A stretch of DNA of 64,000 nucleotides from Autumnicola patrickiae (GTDB lineage Bacteria; Bacteroidota; Bacteroidia; Flavobacteriales; Flavobacteriaceae): contig NZ_JAVRHM010000011.1 of the NCBI RefSeq assembly GCF_031846525.1, positions 62,001 through 126,000 on the forward strand, written 5' to 3'. Under the pieces are notes generated by a model. The model was not told the DNA's origin, made no database searches, and saw only the letters and a program-made list of their open reading frames with translations. Below are positions 46,461 through 54,135 of this stretch, one piece after another; position 1 is the stretch's first letter; each line of letters begins with the position of its first letter. A program made the position numbers and the translations under genes.

Positions 46461-46499
46461 TAAGTTTCGTTTTATTGAATAGATAGCCTTTTTAGCATG

Positions 46500-46517
46500 A
46501 AGCGCAACACTGCGCTT
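46500..46517. repeat. internal hairpin upstream of the SIR2 gene
   Basis: AAGCGCAACACTGCGCTT has perfect 7-bp arms. It resembles the cargo-edge hairpins (GCRCA stem with a four-base loop) and lies about 40 bp upstream of the SIR2 start. Confidence 0.5.
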
Positions 46518-46559
46518 AAAATATTTTTTACTATAGTTTTTTATCCGCCATTACAAATT

Positions 46560-46712
46560 TTCTCAATTCATTTTCCCAAGTTGTTCACAGTTCTGTATAA
46601 AACGAGTGCGATCTTGCGAGCTTGATTGTGTGCAGGAGAAACCGCTAAGCAGGCAAGCTCTGAATTTCGATAGGGACAATTTAACCACTATTTTTATGCA
46701 TTGTTGACAGTT
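46560..46712 (-). repeat. cassette-boundary-like intergenic element A
   Basis: About 150 bp following the 171-residue gene. It contains GCAGGAGAAACCGCTAAGC and GAATTTCGATAGGGAC, which match GCAGGTTAATCCGCTGAGT and GAATTTCGAGGTGGGAC in element B. Its outer ends (GTTGTTCACAGTTCTGTATA and GCATTGTTGACAGTTG) are imperfectly complementary, so the single strand can fold. More GC than the flanking genes. Confidence 0.5.
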
Positions 46713-46715
46713 GTC

Positions 46716-47231
46716 TTACCAGTCATACAGTTCTTTAATCTCTCCAATTTCCTTTGAAGGTAAATCATTTATTTTCTTTATTGCTGTAATAGATGCTGTG
46801 TCCTTATATACAGAACTATACATATTTAAACCTTCTCCTGGGTATAATACCTGAAAAGCATAACGCATAATTGTTTTTTCAATATTTATTTTTCTTTCTG
46901 CATTTACAGGTTCATTAGTTAAAGCAGAAAGAACAGCGCCTGTTTCTTCTCCAGTACGATTGAATAATTTTCTAATATATACTTTAAAGTCTATTGATTT
47001 TCCTTTTAATTTAAAAGGCTCTTCGATAGGTTTTGGAAGATCATTTACATTTTCATAAACCCGAGCTTTCCTGAGTATCATTGTTTCAATAAGCTTGTCT
47101 ACGTTAATAATTGGGTCGTCAATTATTACCATAGTTCTTCTTAAATGATCTATAATTAAATAATCAAGTTCATTTTTTAATAATACATATCTGGTATTTA
47201 TATTATTTAATATCTCCTTATGAATTTCCAT
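46716..47231 (-). CDS. hypothetical protein, partner of the JAMM-motif protein
   Basis: 171 residues, not recognised. The N-terminal half reads like a small alpha/beta domain (YVLLKNELDYLIIDHLRRTMVI), with helical segments later (ETGAVLSALTNEPVNAERK) and an aromatic end (LYDW). No membrane span. It starts 4 bp after the stop of the JAMM-motif gene, so the two are an operon. A substrate or adaptor of the JAMM protein is one possibility, but nothing in the sequence proves it. Confidence 0.6.
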   Translation of the reverse strand: MEIHKEILNNINTRYVLLKNELDYLIIDHLRRTMVIIDDPIINVDKLIETMILRKARVYENVNDLPKPIEEPFKLKGKSIDFKVYIRKLFNRTGEETGAVLSALTNEPVNAERKINIEKTIMRYAFQVLYPGEGLNMYSSVYKDTASITAIKKINDLPSKEIGEIKELYDW

Positions 47232-47235
47232 AATA

Positions 47236-47619
47236 TTATTTTAAATATGAACTTTGAATATTGAAAGTTACTCTGTTTTGTCCAATGGGTAAAATTACCG
47301 ATTGAATTTGAGGTGAGCCGACTAATCGAGCAGTCTTCAACCAATTGATATCATGTATACTTGGTTTTATCGTACCGTTGGGATGTGTGTGGGAAAGAAG
47401 TATTTCTAATTCGTCAATCGGTAATTCCACACTATTACTCGTGCCTTTATATATGGAATAGTTGTTGTTTCCTATTGTAAACATAATAGCAAATTCAATC
47501 TTAAACCTTTCAGTTATTTGTCTAATTAAAGATTCATTAGGTAAGAAATCCAAAGGAACACCATACTGTGGAAGTCCGTGTTCTTCAAATTTGGAAATAA
47601 TGTTTTGGGGTGTTAACAT
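47236..47619 (-). CDS. JAB/JAMM-motif metalloprotease-like protein
   Basis: 127 residues from the ATG at 47619. A GTG at 47652 is in frame, but it lies inside the intergenic repeat and is rejected. The motif LLSHTHPNGTIKPSIHDINW fits JAMM (HxHP, then SxxD), with a candidate upstream Glu in the ELPIDELEILLS region. Such domains are zinc isopeptidases that cut ubiquitin-like conjugates; prokaryotic versions occur in sulfur-transfer and in defence or conjugation gene sets. Next gene is 4 bp away. Catalysis is inferred from motif only. Confidence 0.7.
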   Translation of the reverse strand: MLTPQNIISKFEEHGLPQYGVPLDFLPNESLIRQITERFKIEFAIMFTIGNNNYSIYKGTSNSVELPIDELEILLSHTHPNGTIKPSIHDINWLKTARLVGSPQIQSVILPIGQNRVTFNIQSSYLK

Positions 47620-47639
47620 ATTATTTTTCAGGTTACTGC

Positions 47640-47776
47640 CAACGTTCCGCACAAAAACTATGCGAGCAGAAGAAAGGATTTGTCCGCAGGTTAATCCGCT
47701 GAGTAAGCGAGCAGAGAATTTCGAGGTGGGACTGGTCTAAGCATAGGTTTTTTAACATTTGTGCAAAGTTTAAAAC
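47640..47776 (-). repeat. cassette-boundary-like intergenic element B
   Basis: About 135 bp between the HEPN-like gene and the JAMM gene. It shares two sequence blocks with element A at 46560-46712. The end segments GCCAACGTTCCGCACAAAAA and GCATAGGTTTTTTAACATTT form an imperfect inverted repeat. It ends about 20 bp before the ATG of the next gene, a position typical of recombination-site spacers in gene cassettes. Confidence 0.5.
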
Positions 47777-47777
47777 G

Positions 47778-48350
47778 TTAGATCTTCATTTTCTTGATGC
47801 TGATTTTTTGATTCTCTACATCTTCTAATTTTTCCAAAATCAAATTAGTAATTCTCACACCCATTGAAATTAATTCTTTATTTCTGGTATATTGAGGTTC
47901 GCTTAATTCGGCTTTTCTTCCGTGAAATAAGTTATCTCTGATTTGTTTTACTATCGTTAATGAACCATTGAAAGCAGATTTATTCCATTCATTTGCAATT
48001 TCTTTATCGTTATCTGAATCCATTGGGAATTCTATTTCATATAAATTGGTAGAAAATCTCAAATAGTAGGTTGCTCTCTGTATAGTAATAGTTGAATCAA
48101 AATTGCTTTTAGAGCTTCCTATAGGAGGATAACTTGCAAGGTCTCTTACTAAATCTCTTAGTTCACCCAAGTTCCAGAAATAATCCCCAAATTCTCGATC
48201 AAATTGATCAATATGATTATTCCCTCTGTATCTGCCGTTCCAGTAGCCTTCTAGCCATTCATATTGTTCGTGAAATTGTCGTCTTATGTTTAAGTTTTCC
48301 TGATCTTGTTCTAATTTTTCCCTAAATAATCTTATTTCGTTAGATTTCAT
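47778..48350 (-). CDS. HEPN-like protein
   Basis: 190 residues, mostly helical and charged. KQIRDNLFHGRKA contains an R-x4-H motif of the HEPN type, followed by a Gly-Arg as in many HEPN proteins, inside a predicted long helix. HEPN domains are often RNases in defence and toxin systems. A family match is not certain; the rest (EGYWNGRYRGNNHIDQFDRE, FWNLGELRDLVRDLASY) is unfamiliar. Its start is 9 bp downstream of the DUF2971 stop, so they form a unit. Confidence 0.6.
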   Translation of the reverse strand: MKSNEIRLFREKLEQDQENLNIRRQFHEQYEWLEGYWNGRYRGNNHIDQFDREFGDYFWNLGELRDLVRDLASYPPIGSSKSNFDSTITIQRATYYLRFSTNLYEIEFPMDSDNDKEIANEWNKSAFNGSLTIVKQIRDNLFHGRKAELSEPQYTRNKELISMGVRITNLILEKLEDVENQKISIKKMKI

Positions 48351-48359
48351 ATTTTTTAA

Positions 48360-49127
48360 TTACACTCGTATCCCTTCTAAATCTCCATCTTTTTCTATGA
48401 TTGAGAAAATTTTTGTAGAGGATAGATTTTCTTTAATTAATTTAATTAATTCTTTCTTTTTATCATCAGCCATATTTTTACCTAAGAAAATTTCTGAGAT
48501 AGAGCATTTTGGAATTTTATGAAATCTGTCTAAATCATTAATAATTATCTTAGAAAGTCTATATTCTCTTTCTTGTGATAACTCATCTTTTAAAGTCATT
48601 AATGAATTATATAAGTATTCTATGAACTCAGACTCTTCATAATTATAAACCTTTGTTTCTGGGAGTCCTGTATCTGAATATTTTATTGAACCATTCAAAC
48701 CAATTCCTTGCGATATCTGGCTATAATCTATTCCTACGCAAAATCCAGTATGATTAGCGGCAAACACATTCCAAAGATATCTGTTAGAGTAACTTTCACT
48801 AGCCGAAAATATTCCCAAATATTTATCATTTTCTATTTGTCTAGCTTCTTCTATTTTGTCAATTAATTCGTCAGTTATAGGATTTGATTCAATGTGCTCA
48901 TTGATTATAGGATCGAAAAGATCATCGATTTTAAAAAGCCTAGCATATGTCTTTCTTCGATTTGTTTCATTTTTTACCGCATCTCTATTGATTCGATATT
49001 TGCAATCTTGTAAATCTGAAAATTCTGAAGGTCTTGCAAAATACAATTCTTGTTTAGTAATTATTTTGAAATGTATTTCTGTATAACTTCGGTATTTATA
49101 AATTTTATTTGGAATCACTTTAGGCAA
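48360..49127 (-). CDS. DUF2971 domain-containing protein
   Basis: 255 residues. Typical DUF2971 segments are the N-terminal KIYKYRSYTE, FARPSEFSDLQDC, then FSASESYSNRYLWNVFAANHTGFCVGIDY and a C-terminal EREYRL. The family has no proven activity but is common in defence islands and prophages. It is the first cargo gene after hsdM, very AT-rich, and is followed after 9 bp by the HEPN-like gene. Confidence 0.85.
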   Translation of the reverse strand: MPKVIPNKIYKYRSYTEIHFKIITKQELYFARPSEFSDLQDCKYRINRDAVKNETNRRKTYARLFKIDDLFDPIINEHIESNPITDELIDKIEEARQIENDKYLGIFSASESYSNRYLWNVFAANHTGFCVGIDYSQISQGIGLNGSIKYSDTGLPETKVYNYEESEFIEYLYNSLMTLKDELSQEREYRLSKIIINDLDRFHKIPKCSISEIFLGKNMADDKKKELIKLIKENLSSTKIFSIIEKDGDLEGIRV

Positions 49128-49151
49128 TTGATAATTTTCATTTTATATTTT

Positions 49152-49165
49152 GCACAACAATGCGC
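49152..49165 (+). repeat. cargo-edge hairpin, hsdM side
   Basis: GCACAACAATGCGC lies between the DUF2971 start and the hsdM stop. It is the inverted counterpart of the sequence at 42834-42847. Confidence 0.55.
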
Positions 49166-49254
49166 TAAACGTATTCTCTATTTCTGCTATGCTTTATTTG
49201 CACCGATCATTACTTTCCCTGTTCATTTTTTCAAGTGGTTCACAAATTTTTTTT

Positions 49255-50862
49255 TTAAAGGATCTTATCAAAATTAGCTTTGATCTTTTCCTTTAATTCT
49301 TTCCCTTTTTCAAACTGCTCTAGCAACTGCGTTTTAAGGCGCTCCATTTTTTCTTCAAAAGGGATCCCGTCGTCTTCTTCGGCTTCTGTGCCTACATAGA
49401 TCCCTGGGGTGAGTTTGTAATCTTGTTTTTGTACATCGGCTATGGTAGCTGCTTTAGAAAAACCTTCGATGTCCTGGTACCCTTCGACTCCGCTCAGGGG
49501 GACATCCAGGGAGGAGACATTGCGCCACTTGTGGTAGGTTTCCGCAATTTTATTAATATCATCATCACTAAATACTCGCAGTTTTCTACTGGCCATTGTG
49601 CCCATTTTGGAAGCGTCCAGGAACAGGATCTCTTTGTTTCGTTCGCGGTGGGTGCCGTCTTTTCCGTCGCGGTTTTTGCTCAGGATAAAAAGGCAGGCCG
49701 GAATCCCGGTGGTGAGGAACAGCTTATCGGGCAGGCGAACAATGGCATCTATCATAGAATTGTCTACCATATGCTGCCGCACGTTTTTCTCTCCTTTATT
49801 GTTGGAAGTCATCGCGCCGTTTGCCATTACAATCCCTGCAGTCCCGGTGTCGCTTAAATGGTGCCAGAAGGTTTGCATCCACATATAATTGGCGCTGCCA
49901 TCTGTAGTGAATTCTTCTTTAGGGCCAAACAACCGTGGATCGCCATTGGGCAGATCTTCAGGATGCCAGTTGCTCACATTAAATGGCGGATTGGCTATGA
50001 TATAATCGGCTTTCAGGTTTGGGAATTTGTCATCGAGCAAAGAATTCCCCAGTTTGATATCAAAAGAAAGATCCCGCAACATCAGGTTCATAAGGCACAA
50101 TCGCAAAGTTTGAGCGGTCATTTCCTGTCCGTAGATCGCGATATCCTTTTTGTTTCCGCCGTGTTCCTTGATGAACTTCAAACTCTGCACAAACATACCG
50201 CCACTCCCACAAGCCGGATCAAAGATGCGACCTTTGTAAGGTTCCAATAGTTCCACCAGCAGCCTTACAATACTACCCGGCGTAAAGAACTGCCCCGCAC
50301 CCGAACCTTCAGCCATTGCAAAGCGGCCAATATAATATTCATAGATGCGGCCCAGGATATCGCTTTCGGGATTTTCCTTTTCAGAAAATTTAGGGTGGGA
50401 GAGGAGGTTGATAATTCCGCCGGTTTGTTTGGGAGAAAGTTCACTCCGCACAAAAATTCTCGGCAAAATATTCACCAGCTGGGGATTATACCCCGTCAAA
50501 AGTTCCTGAATCACATCAAAGGCATCATCTACCTTCACCTTGATATCATCCTGCTCGGCATTATCCTTCAAATATTGCCAGGAAGCGGTTTCCGGAATTT
50601 TAAAAGTATTCCGGGAACGGTATTCATCCCGGTCCTCCAGGACGTAATTGATCTCCTCCTTATCTGTAGTGTAATAATCAGATTCAGGATCATTAAGCTG
50701 CTCCTTCAATTCCTCGCGCACCACCTCATAGCGTTCGCTAAGGTGCTTTACGAAAACAAGGGGAAGGATGTAGTTTTTATAGTTGTTCTCAGATACTGCG
50801 CCGCGCAATTCGTTCGCCGCATCCCAGAGTTCTTTTTCAAAATCAATGTCTGCTTTTGCCAT
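49255..50862 (-). CDS. hsdM: type I restriction enzyme M subunit
   Basis: 535 residues from the ATG at 50862 (MAKADIDFEKELWDAANELRG); an upstream in-frame start would add 14 unlikely residues. The N-terminal HsdM_N helical domain precedes the N6-adenine methylase: FFTPGSIVRLLVELLEPYKG, DPACGSGGMF (SAM binding), and YIIANPPFN (catalytic NPPF). A C-terminal coiled region contacts HsdS. It methylates adenine in the site chosen by HsdS. It is separated from hsdS by the cargo genes. GC content matches hsdR, not the cargo. Confidence 0.97.
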   Translation of the reverse strand: MAKADIDFEKELWDAANELRGAVSENNYKNYILPLVFVKHLSERYEVVREELKEQLNDPESDYYTTDKEEINYVLEDRDEYRSRNTFKIPETASWQYLKDNAEQDDIKVKVDDAFDVIQELLTGYNPQLVNILPRIFVRSELSPKQTGGIINLLSHPKFSEKENPESDILGRIYEYYIGRFAMAEGSGAGQFFTPGSIVRLLVELLEPYKGRIFDPACGSGGMFVQSLKFIKEHGGNKKDIAIYGQEMTAQTLRLCLMNLMLRDLSFDIKLGNSLLDDKFPNLKADYIIANPPFNVSNWHPEDLPNGDPRLFGPKEEFTTDGSANYMWMQTFWHHLSDTGTAGIVMANGAMTSNNKGEKNVRQHMVDNSMIDAIVRLPDKLFLTTGIPACLFILSKNRDGKDGTHRERNKEILFLDASKMGTMASRKLRVFSDDDINKIAETYHKWRNVSSLDVPLSGVEGYQDIEGFSKAATIADVQKQDYKLTPGIYVGTEAEEDDGIPFEEKMERLKTQLLEQFEKGKELKEKIKANFDKIL

Positions 50863-51358
50863 GTAAAATAGATGGTGGGTTGTAATTGCAATAAAAAGGA
50901 CCAAAGTAGGGTAAGATCCTGAGTGGGAAAGTTAGTTAATATTTTTAACATAACTTAAACTGATGATTAACTTTTGTAGGAAATTTAGAACAATCCTCCT
51001 GGAGGTAAAATCAAGTTTCCTAAGTAAATAAGCAAAACTATCCTTTCGCACAAAGCGATAAGCCCGGATTTACGGTATATTAAGAACAAAGGGCATCAAT
51101 TTGCCTGTTGAGCGACTGAATATAATTGAAAATGGCAAATTAAAATCAGATTTAGGGAAGGAGATTCTTAGGTAATATAAATCAACCACCCCGGTGCAAG
51201 CACATGAGGAATGAATTGAAAAATACTTTTAAAAATTCGAGGCAAGTCTCGGGGAACTTAACCCTCAATGAGGGATTAAATTTAAGCGGTGGAAGTAAAA
51301 AAGTTAACTTGCATGATTTTCCAACTAATCATAAAATACAAACTAAAACAAAACAACC
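50863..51358. other. intergenic region with a weak repeat copy
   Basis: About 495 bp between divergent hsdM and the CDGSH gene. A weak copy of the dispersed motif (TTGAAAATGGCAAATTAAAA) lies at 51127-51145. No gene is visible. The promoters of hsdM and the CDGSH gene must be here. Confidence 0.45.
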
Positions 51359-51583
51359 ATGTCAAAAACAAAGATTACAGTAAACAATAATGGCTCCCTT
51401 ATTATAGATGGAGACTTTCAAATAGTAGATAAGAACGGAAAGGAATACGATCTTGGAGGAAGGAACAAAGTAAGCCTTTGCCGTTGTGGTTTGTCGGGTA
51501 ACAAGCCCTTTTGTGATGGTTCCCACCGCAACCATTTTGAACATGAAGCTGAAGCTTTTGATCTGCCGCCTAAAAAAGTATAA
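51359..51583 (+). CDS. CDGSH iron-sulfur domain protein
   Basis: 74 residues. The 2Fe-2S motif CRCGLSGNKPFCDGSH supplies the three Cys and one His ligands. The N-terminal half is a beta-rich MitoNEET-type strand region (ITVNNNGSLIIDGDF). Likely redox or Fe-S transfer protein in the cytoplasm. Single small gene. Confidence 0.93.
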   Translation: MSKTKITVNNNGSLIIDGDFQIVDKNGKEYDLGGRNKVSLCRCGLSGNKPFCDGSHRNHFEHEAEAFDLPPKKV

Positions 51584-51661
51584 GATTTAAGTGCAGGATT
51601 AAGAATTTCTCCTTCGGCTAACCTTGCTTCTTCTTTCTAAGGATATTTCAGTAAAGGAGGT

Positions 51662-52921
51662 TTAGCTGTCATAAAGCTTTTCCTGTAGAAAGCTGTTGCG
51701 GAATTTTCCTTGTGGGTCGTGATGACGAACAAGATGTTTAAAATCATTCAATTTTGGCAAGCGGCCCTGCAGTACAGGTGGCGCCATCGTGAAAAGTTTG
51801 CCCCAATGTGGTAGCGGCTTGTATGGTGCCAGCGCTTTTTCTATTAATGGGAGTAGGTTCTTTACCGACTCCCATTCCTGTTTCCAGGTAAAATGAAAAG
51901 CGATAGATGCTCTTTGGTAAAAAGGACTCATCCATAAATCATCTGAAGCGATAATCCTGATTTCGGACACAAAGAGATACGGCGACACCTTTTCGTGCAA
52001 TTGCTCTATCGCCATCATAGCTTCGTAAGCATGTACTACGGGTACAAAAAACTCCGACTGCAATTCCTTACCAGCACTAGGCATAAAGCCCATCTTAAAA
52101 TGGGGCAGGCGTTCGTACCAGAGGCCTGTTACACCCATTTGTTCTGTTGCATGCTCCGCTGATAACTCTTCTAACGGATGCATGTGTTGAGTGGCAGGTA
52201 GTGCACCATAGCTATCTGGAGTTGAACCAGATGATTTTCCTTTCTCGTCCTGCTTGATCCAGACCTGATTGATATTTTTATTTTTCCAGGTGGTAAACAG
52301 GCTTACGCTATAACCGCCGGACATAATCGCCAGGAAATCATCCTTTAGCGCCTGCATGGGCAGGTTGCGGTATACCAGCTGTTTTATGTTGAAGGAAGGC
52401 TGCAAATCGAGGGTTAGTTTTGTTACCACACCCAGGGCGCCAAGATTTACAACGGCACCTTTAAACGCTTCCCCGTCTTTTTCTTTGGACATGCAGATAA
52501 TGTCGCCTGCTGCATTCACAAATTCCAGCGCAGCAACTGCACTGGCCAGGCTATTGCTGTTTACACCCGAACCATGTGTAGCAGTAGTGCAGGCGCCTAC
52601 CACCGAAATATGCGGCAAGGAAGCCAAATTGTGCAGGGCGTAGCCATTTTCCTGAAGGTAAGGGGCAAGTTCGCCATAATTCATACCACCTTCTATGGTT
52701 ACGGTATGTGCCACTTTGTTTAGCGATACCACTTTATTAAGATGCTTAAGCGAGACCTGGTTTTCAGTACTATCGGCAATGCTATTAAAGGAGTGACGGG
52801 ATCCCAATGTCCTGATTTTGCTGCACTTCTTTACAACCTCCTGCACCTGTTCCAACGTAGTAGGGTAGTGCACATTATCTGTACTGTAGGTTAGGTTTTC
52901 AGCCCAATTCGTGTTTTTCAT
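51662..52921 (-). CDS. FAD-dependent alditol/lactone oxidase family protein
   Basis: 419 residues. The N-terminal FAD-binding type 4 domain has IRTLGSRHSFNSIADS with the His that binds FAD covalently in this family, LPHISVVGACTTATHGSG and VSLKHLNKVV. The C-terminal part is the ALO domain (HFTWKQEWESV, KPLPHWGKLF, FRNSFL). Nearest known relatives are alditol (xylitol/sorbitol) oxidases and arabinono-1,4-lactone oxidases; the substrate cannot be chosen here. No signal peptide. Convergent with the CDGSH gene. Confidence 0.9.
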   Translation of the reverse strand: MKNTNWAENLTYSTDNVHYPTTLEQVQEVVKKCSKIRTLGSRHSFNSIADSTENQVSLKHLNKVVSLNKVAHTVTIEGGMNYGELAPYLQENGYALHNLASLPHISVVGACTTATHGSGVNSNSLASAVAALEFVNAAGDIICMSKEKDGEAFKGAVVNLGALGVVTKLTLDLQPSFNIKQLVYRNLPMQALKDDFLAIMSGGYSVSLFTTWKNKNINQVWIKQDEKGKSSGSTPDSYGALPATQHMHPLEELSAEHATEQMGVTGLWYERLPHFKMGFMPSAGKELQSEFFVPVVHAYEAMMAIEQLHEKVSPYLFVSEIRIIASDDLWMSPFYQRASIAFHFTWKQEWESVKNLLPLIEKALAPYKPLPHWGKLFTMAPPVLQGRLPKLNDFKHLVRHHDPQGKFRNSFLQEKLYDS

Positions 52922-53040
52922 GTGGAGGTTTTATACTTTCTGGTTACGGGAAGGTGAAGGTATAAGACAATTTCCAGAGTCTGAAATTATTTCTGTTTAA
53001 GTTTCCTCAAAAGAAAGGAGTAGGAAAGGGTAGTGCCTTT

Positions 53041-53330
53041 TCGGAGTTCGTGGTTTATAGTTCAGGGTCACTGACAACGGTTTTTAAGATCCTGCCTCAA
53101 AAATGACAATTATCGACTTTCTAAAGGGGGAGGTTAGAAGTTAGAAGAGTTCGAAGCCCGGAGTTCGTGGTTCAGAGTTTAGAGTTGTAAAACCACACCC
53201 GACTACTGACAACGGTTTTTAAGATCGTGCCTCAAAAATGACAATTATCAACCTTCTGAAGTGCGAAGTTAAAAGTACGAGGTATGAATACCAACAACCA
53301 ACATCAGTTTTAAGATCGTGCTTCAAATTT
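53041..53330. repeat. degenerate tandem repeat containing the dispersed motif
   Basis: A unit of about 54 bp, beginning CTGACAACGGTTTTTAAGAT and running into the dispersed motif, occurs at about 53069-53122 and 53205-53260, with a truncated third copy near 53302-53330. Between them are AGTTCGTGGTT-type purine-rich stretches that are also repeated (53044 and 53163). No gene is seen. Confidence 0.7.
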
Positions 53331-53401
53331 CCTTTTTTAAAATTAATTTACTGTTTTGTTTAATAATAAGTTAAATAAGTTAAACAGAACTAATTTTAGT
53401 A

Positions 53402-53409
53402 TATATTTG
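53402..53409 (+). promoter_or_regulatory. -7 element of the fasciclin gene
   Basis: TATATTTG matches TAnnTTTG, 28 bp before the start codon. No good TTTG is present at the -33 position. Confidence 0.45.
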
Positions 53410-53437
53410 ATAAACAATAATTTAAAATTTAAAAATT

Positions 53438-53950
53438 ATGAAAAAGTTAATTCTTATTTTGACCATAGCAACGACTGTGGCTTTCTCTCAACGTGCTAAT
53501 GCACAGGAAACAATAGTAGATGTTGCTGTTGGTAATGAAGATTTTTCAACTTTAGTATCCGCTTTACAAGCAGCCGATTTAGTGAGCGCTTTACAAGGTG
53601 AAGGACCATTTACAGTGTTTGCACCCACGAACAGTGCTTTTAATAAAATTGATTCTAACACCCTAACATCATTATTAGAACCGAATAATCAGGAAGCATT
53701 GGCTAATATCCTGAAGTATCATGTGGTATCGGGGAAATTATCAGCAACCGACGTTGTTGCCGCTTTAAAAGAAGGTAATGGGAAGGTCGAATTAGAAGCA
53801 TTGAATGGTGAAGTCTTGACCGTAATGCAAAAAGATGAAAAAATTTGGTTGATGGACGGAAAAGGAAATTACAGTGAAATTGTTGCTACAGACGTAATGG
53901 CAAGCAATGGTGTTATTCACGTGATAGACACAGTAGTAATGCCAGAATAA
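53438..53950 (+). CDS. fasciclin (FAS1) domain secreted protein
   Basis: 170 residues. A signal peptide (MKKLILILTIATTVAFSQRA, about 22 residues) is followed by one FAS1 domain: VDVAVGNEDFSTLVSALQAA, GPFTVFAPTNSAFNKI and the C-terminal ASNGVIHVIDTVVMP. FAS1 proteins act in adhesion; this one is probably periplasmic or surface-exposed. A strong terminator follows. Confidence 0.94.
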   Translation: MKKLILILTIATTVAFSQRANAQETIVDVAVGNEDFSTLVSALQAADLVSALQGEGPFTVFAPTNSAFNKIDSNTLTSLLEPNNQEALANILKYHVVSGKLSATDVVAALKEGNGKVELEALNGEVLTVMQKDEKIWLMDGKGNYSEIVATDVMASNGVIHVIDTVVMPE

Positions 53951-53974
53951 TTTACGTCTTTTGATTTACTAACA

Positions 53975-54001
53975 GAGCCCAGTTTATTCTGGGTTTTTTT
54001 G
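53975..54001 (+). terminator. intrinsic terminator after the fasciclin gene
   Basis: CCCAG and CTGGG pair around TTTATT, then a run of seven T. It lies about 27 bp after the stop codon. Confidence 0.85.
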
Positions 54002-54135
54002 CGCTTTATTGTTAGCAGTTTTTCCTCGTTATGGATGTAATAGGATTATTTACAATTAACCTGAATTATACGATAGGATTTCTTTTCAAATATTTCCTGA
54101 AAGCTCTTTTCAGTATTTAAATTAAACAAGAACCC

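Noticed and set aside
46600..47776. Canonical integron attC sites
   Set aside because: The core GTTRRRY pairs cannot be placed properly at both ends of either element, so I report them only as cassette-boundary-like.
49423..50871. Several plus-strand frames of 96-158 codons opposite hsdM
   Set aside because: Shadows of hsdM; the opposite strand encodes all methylase motifs.
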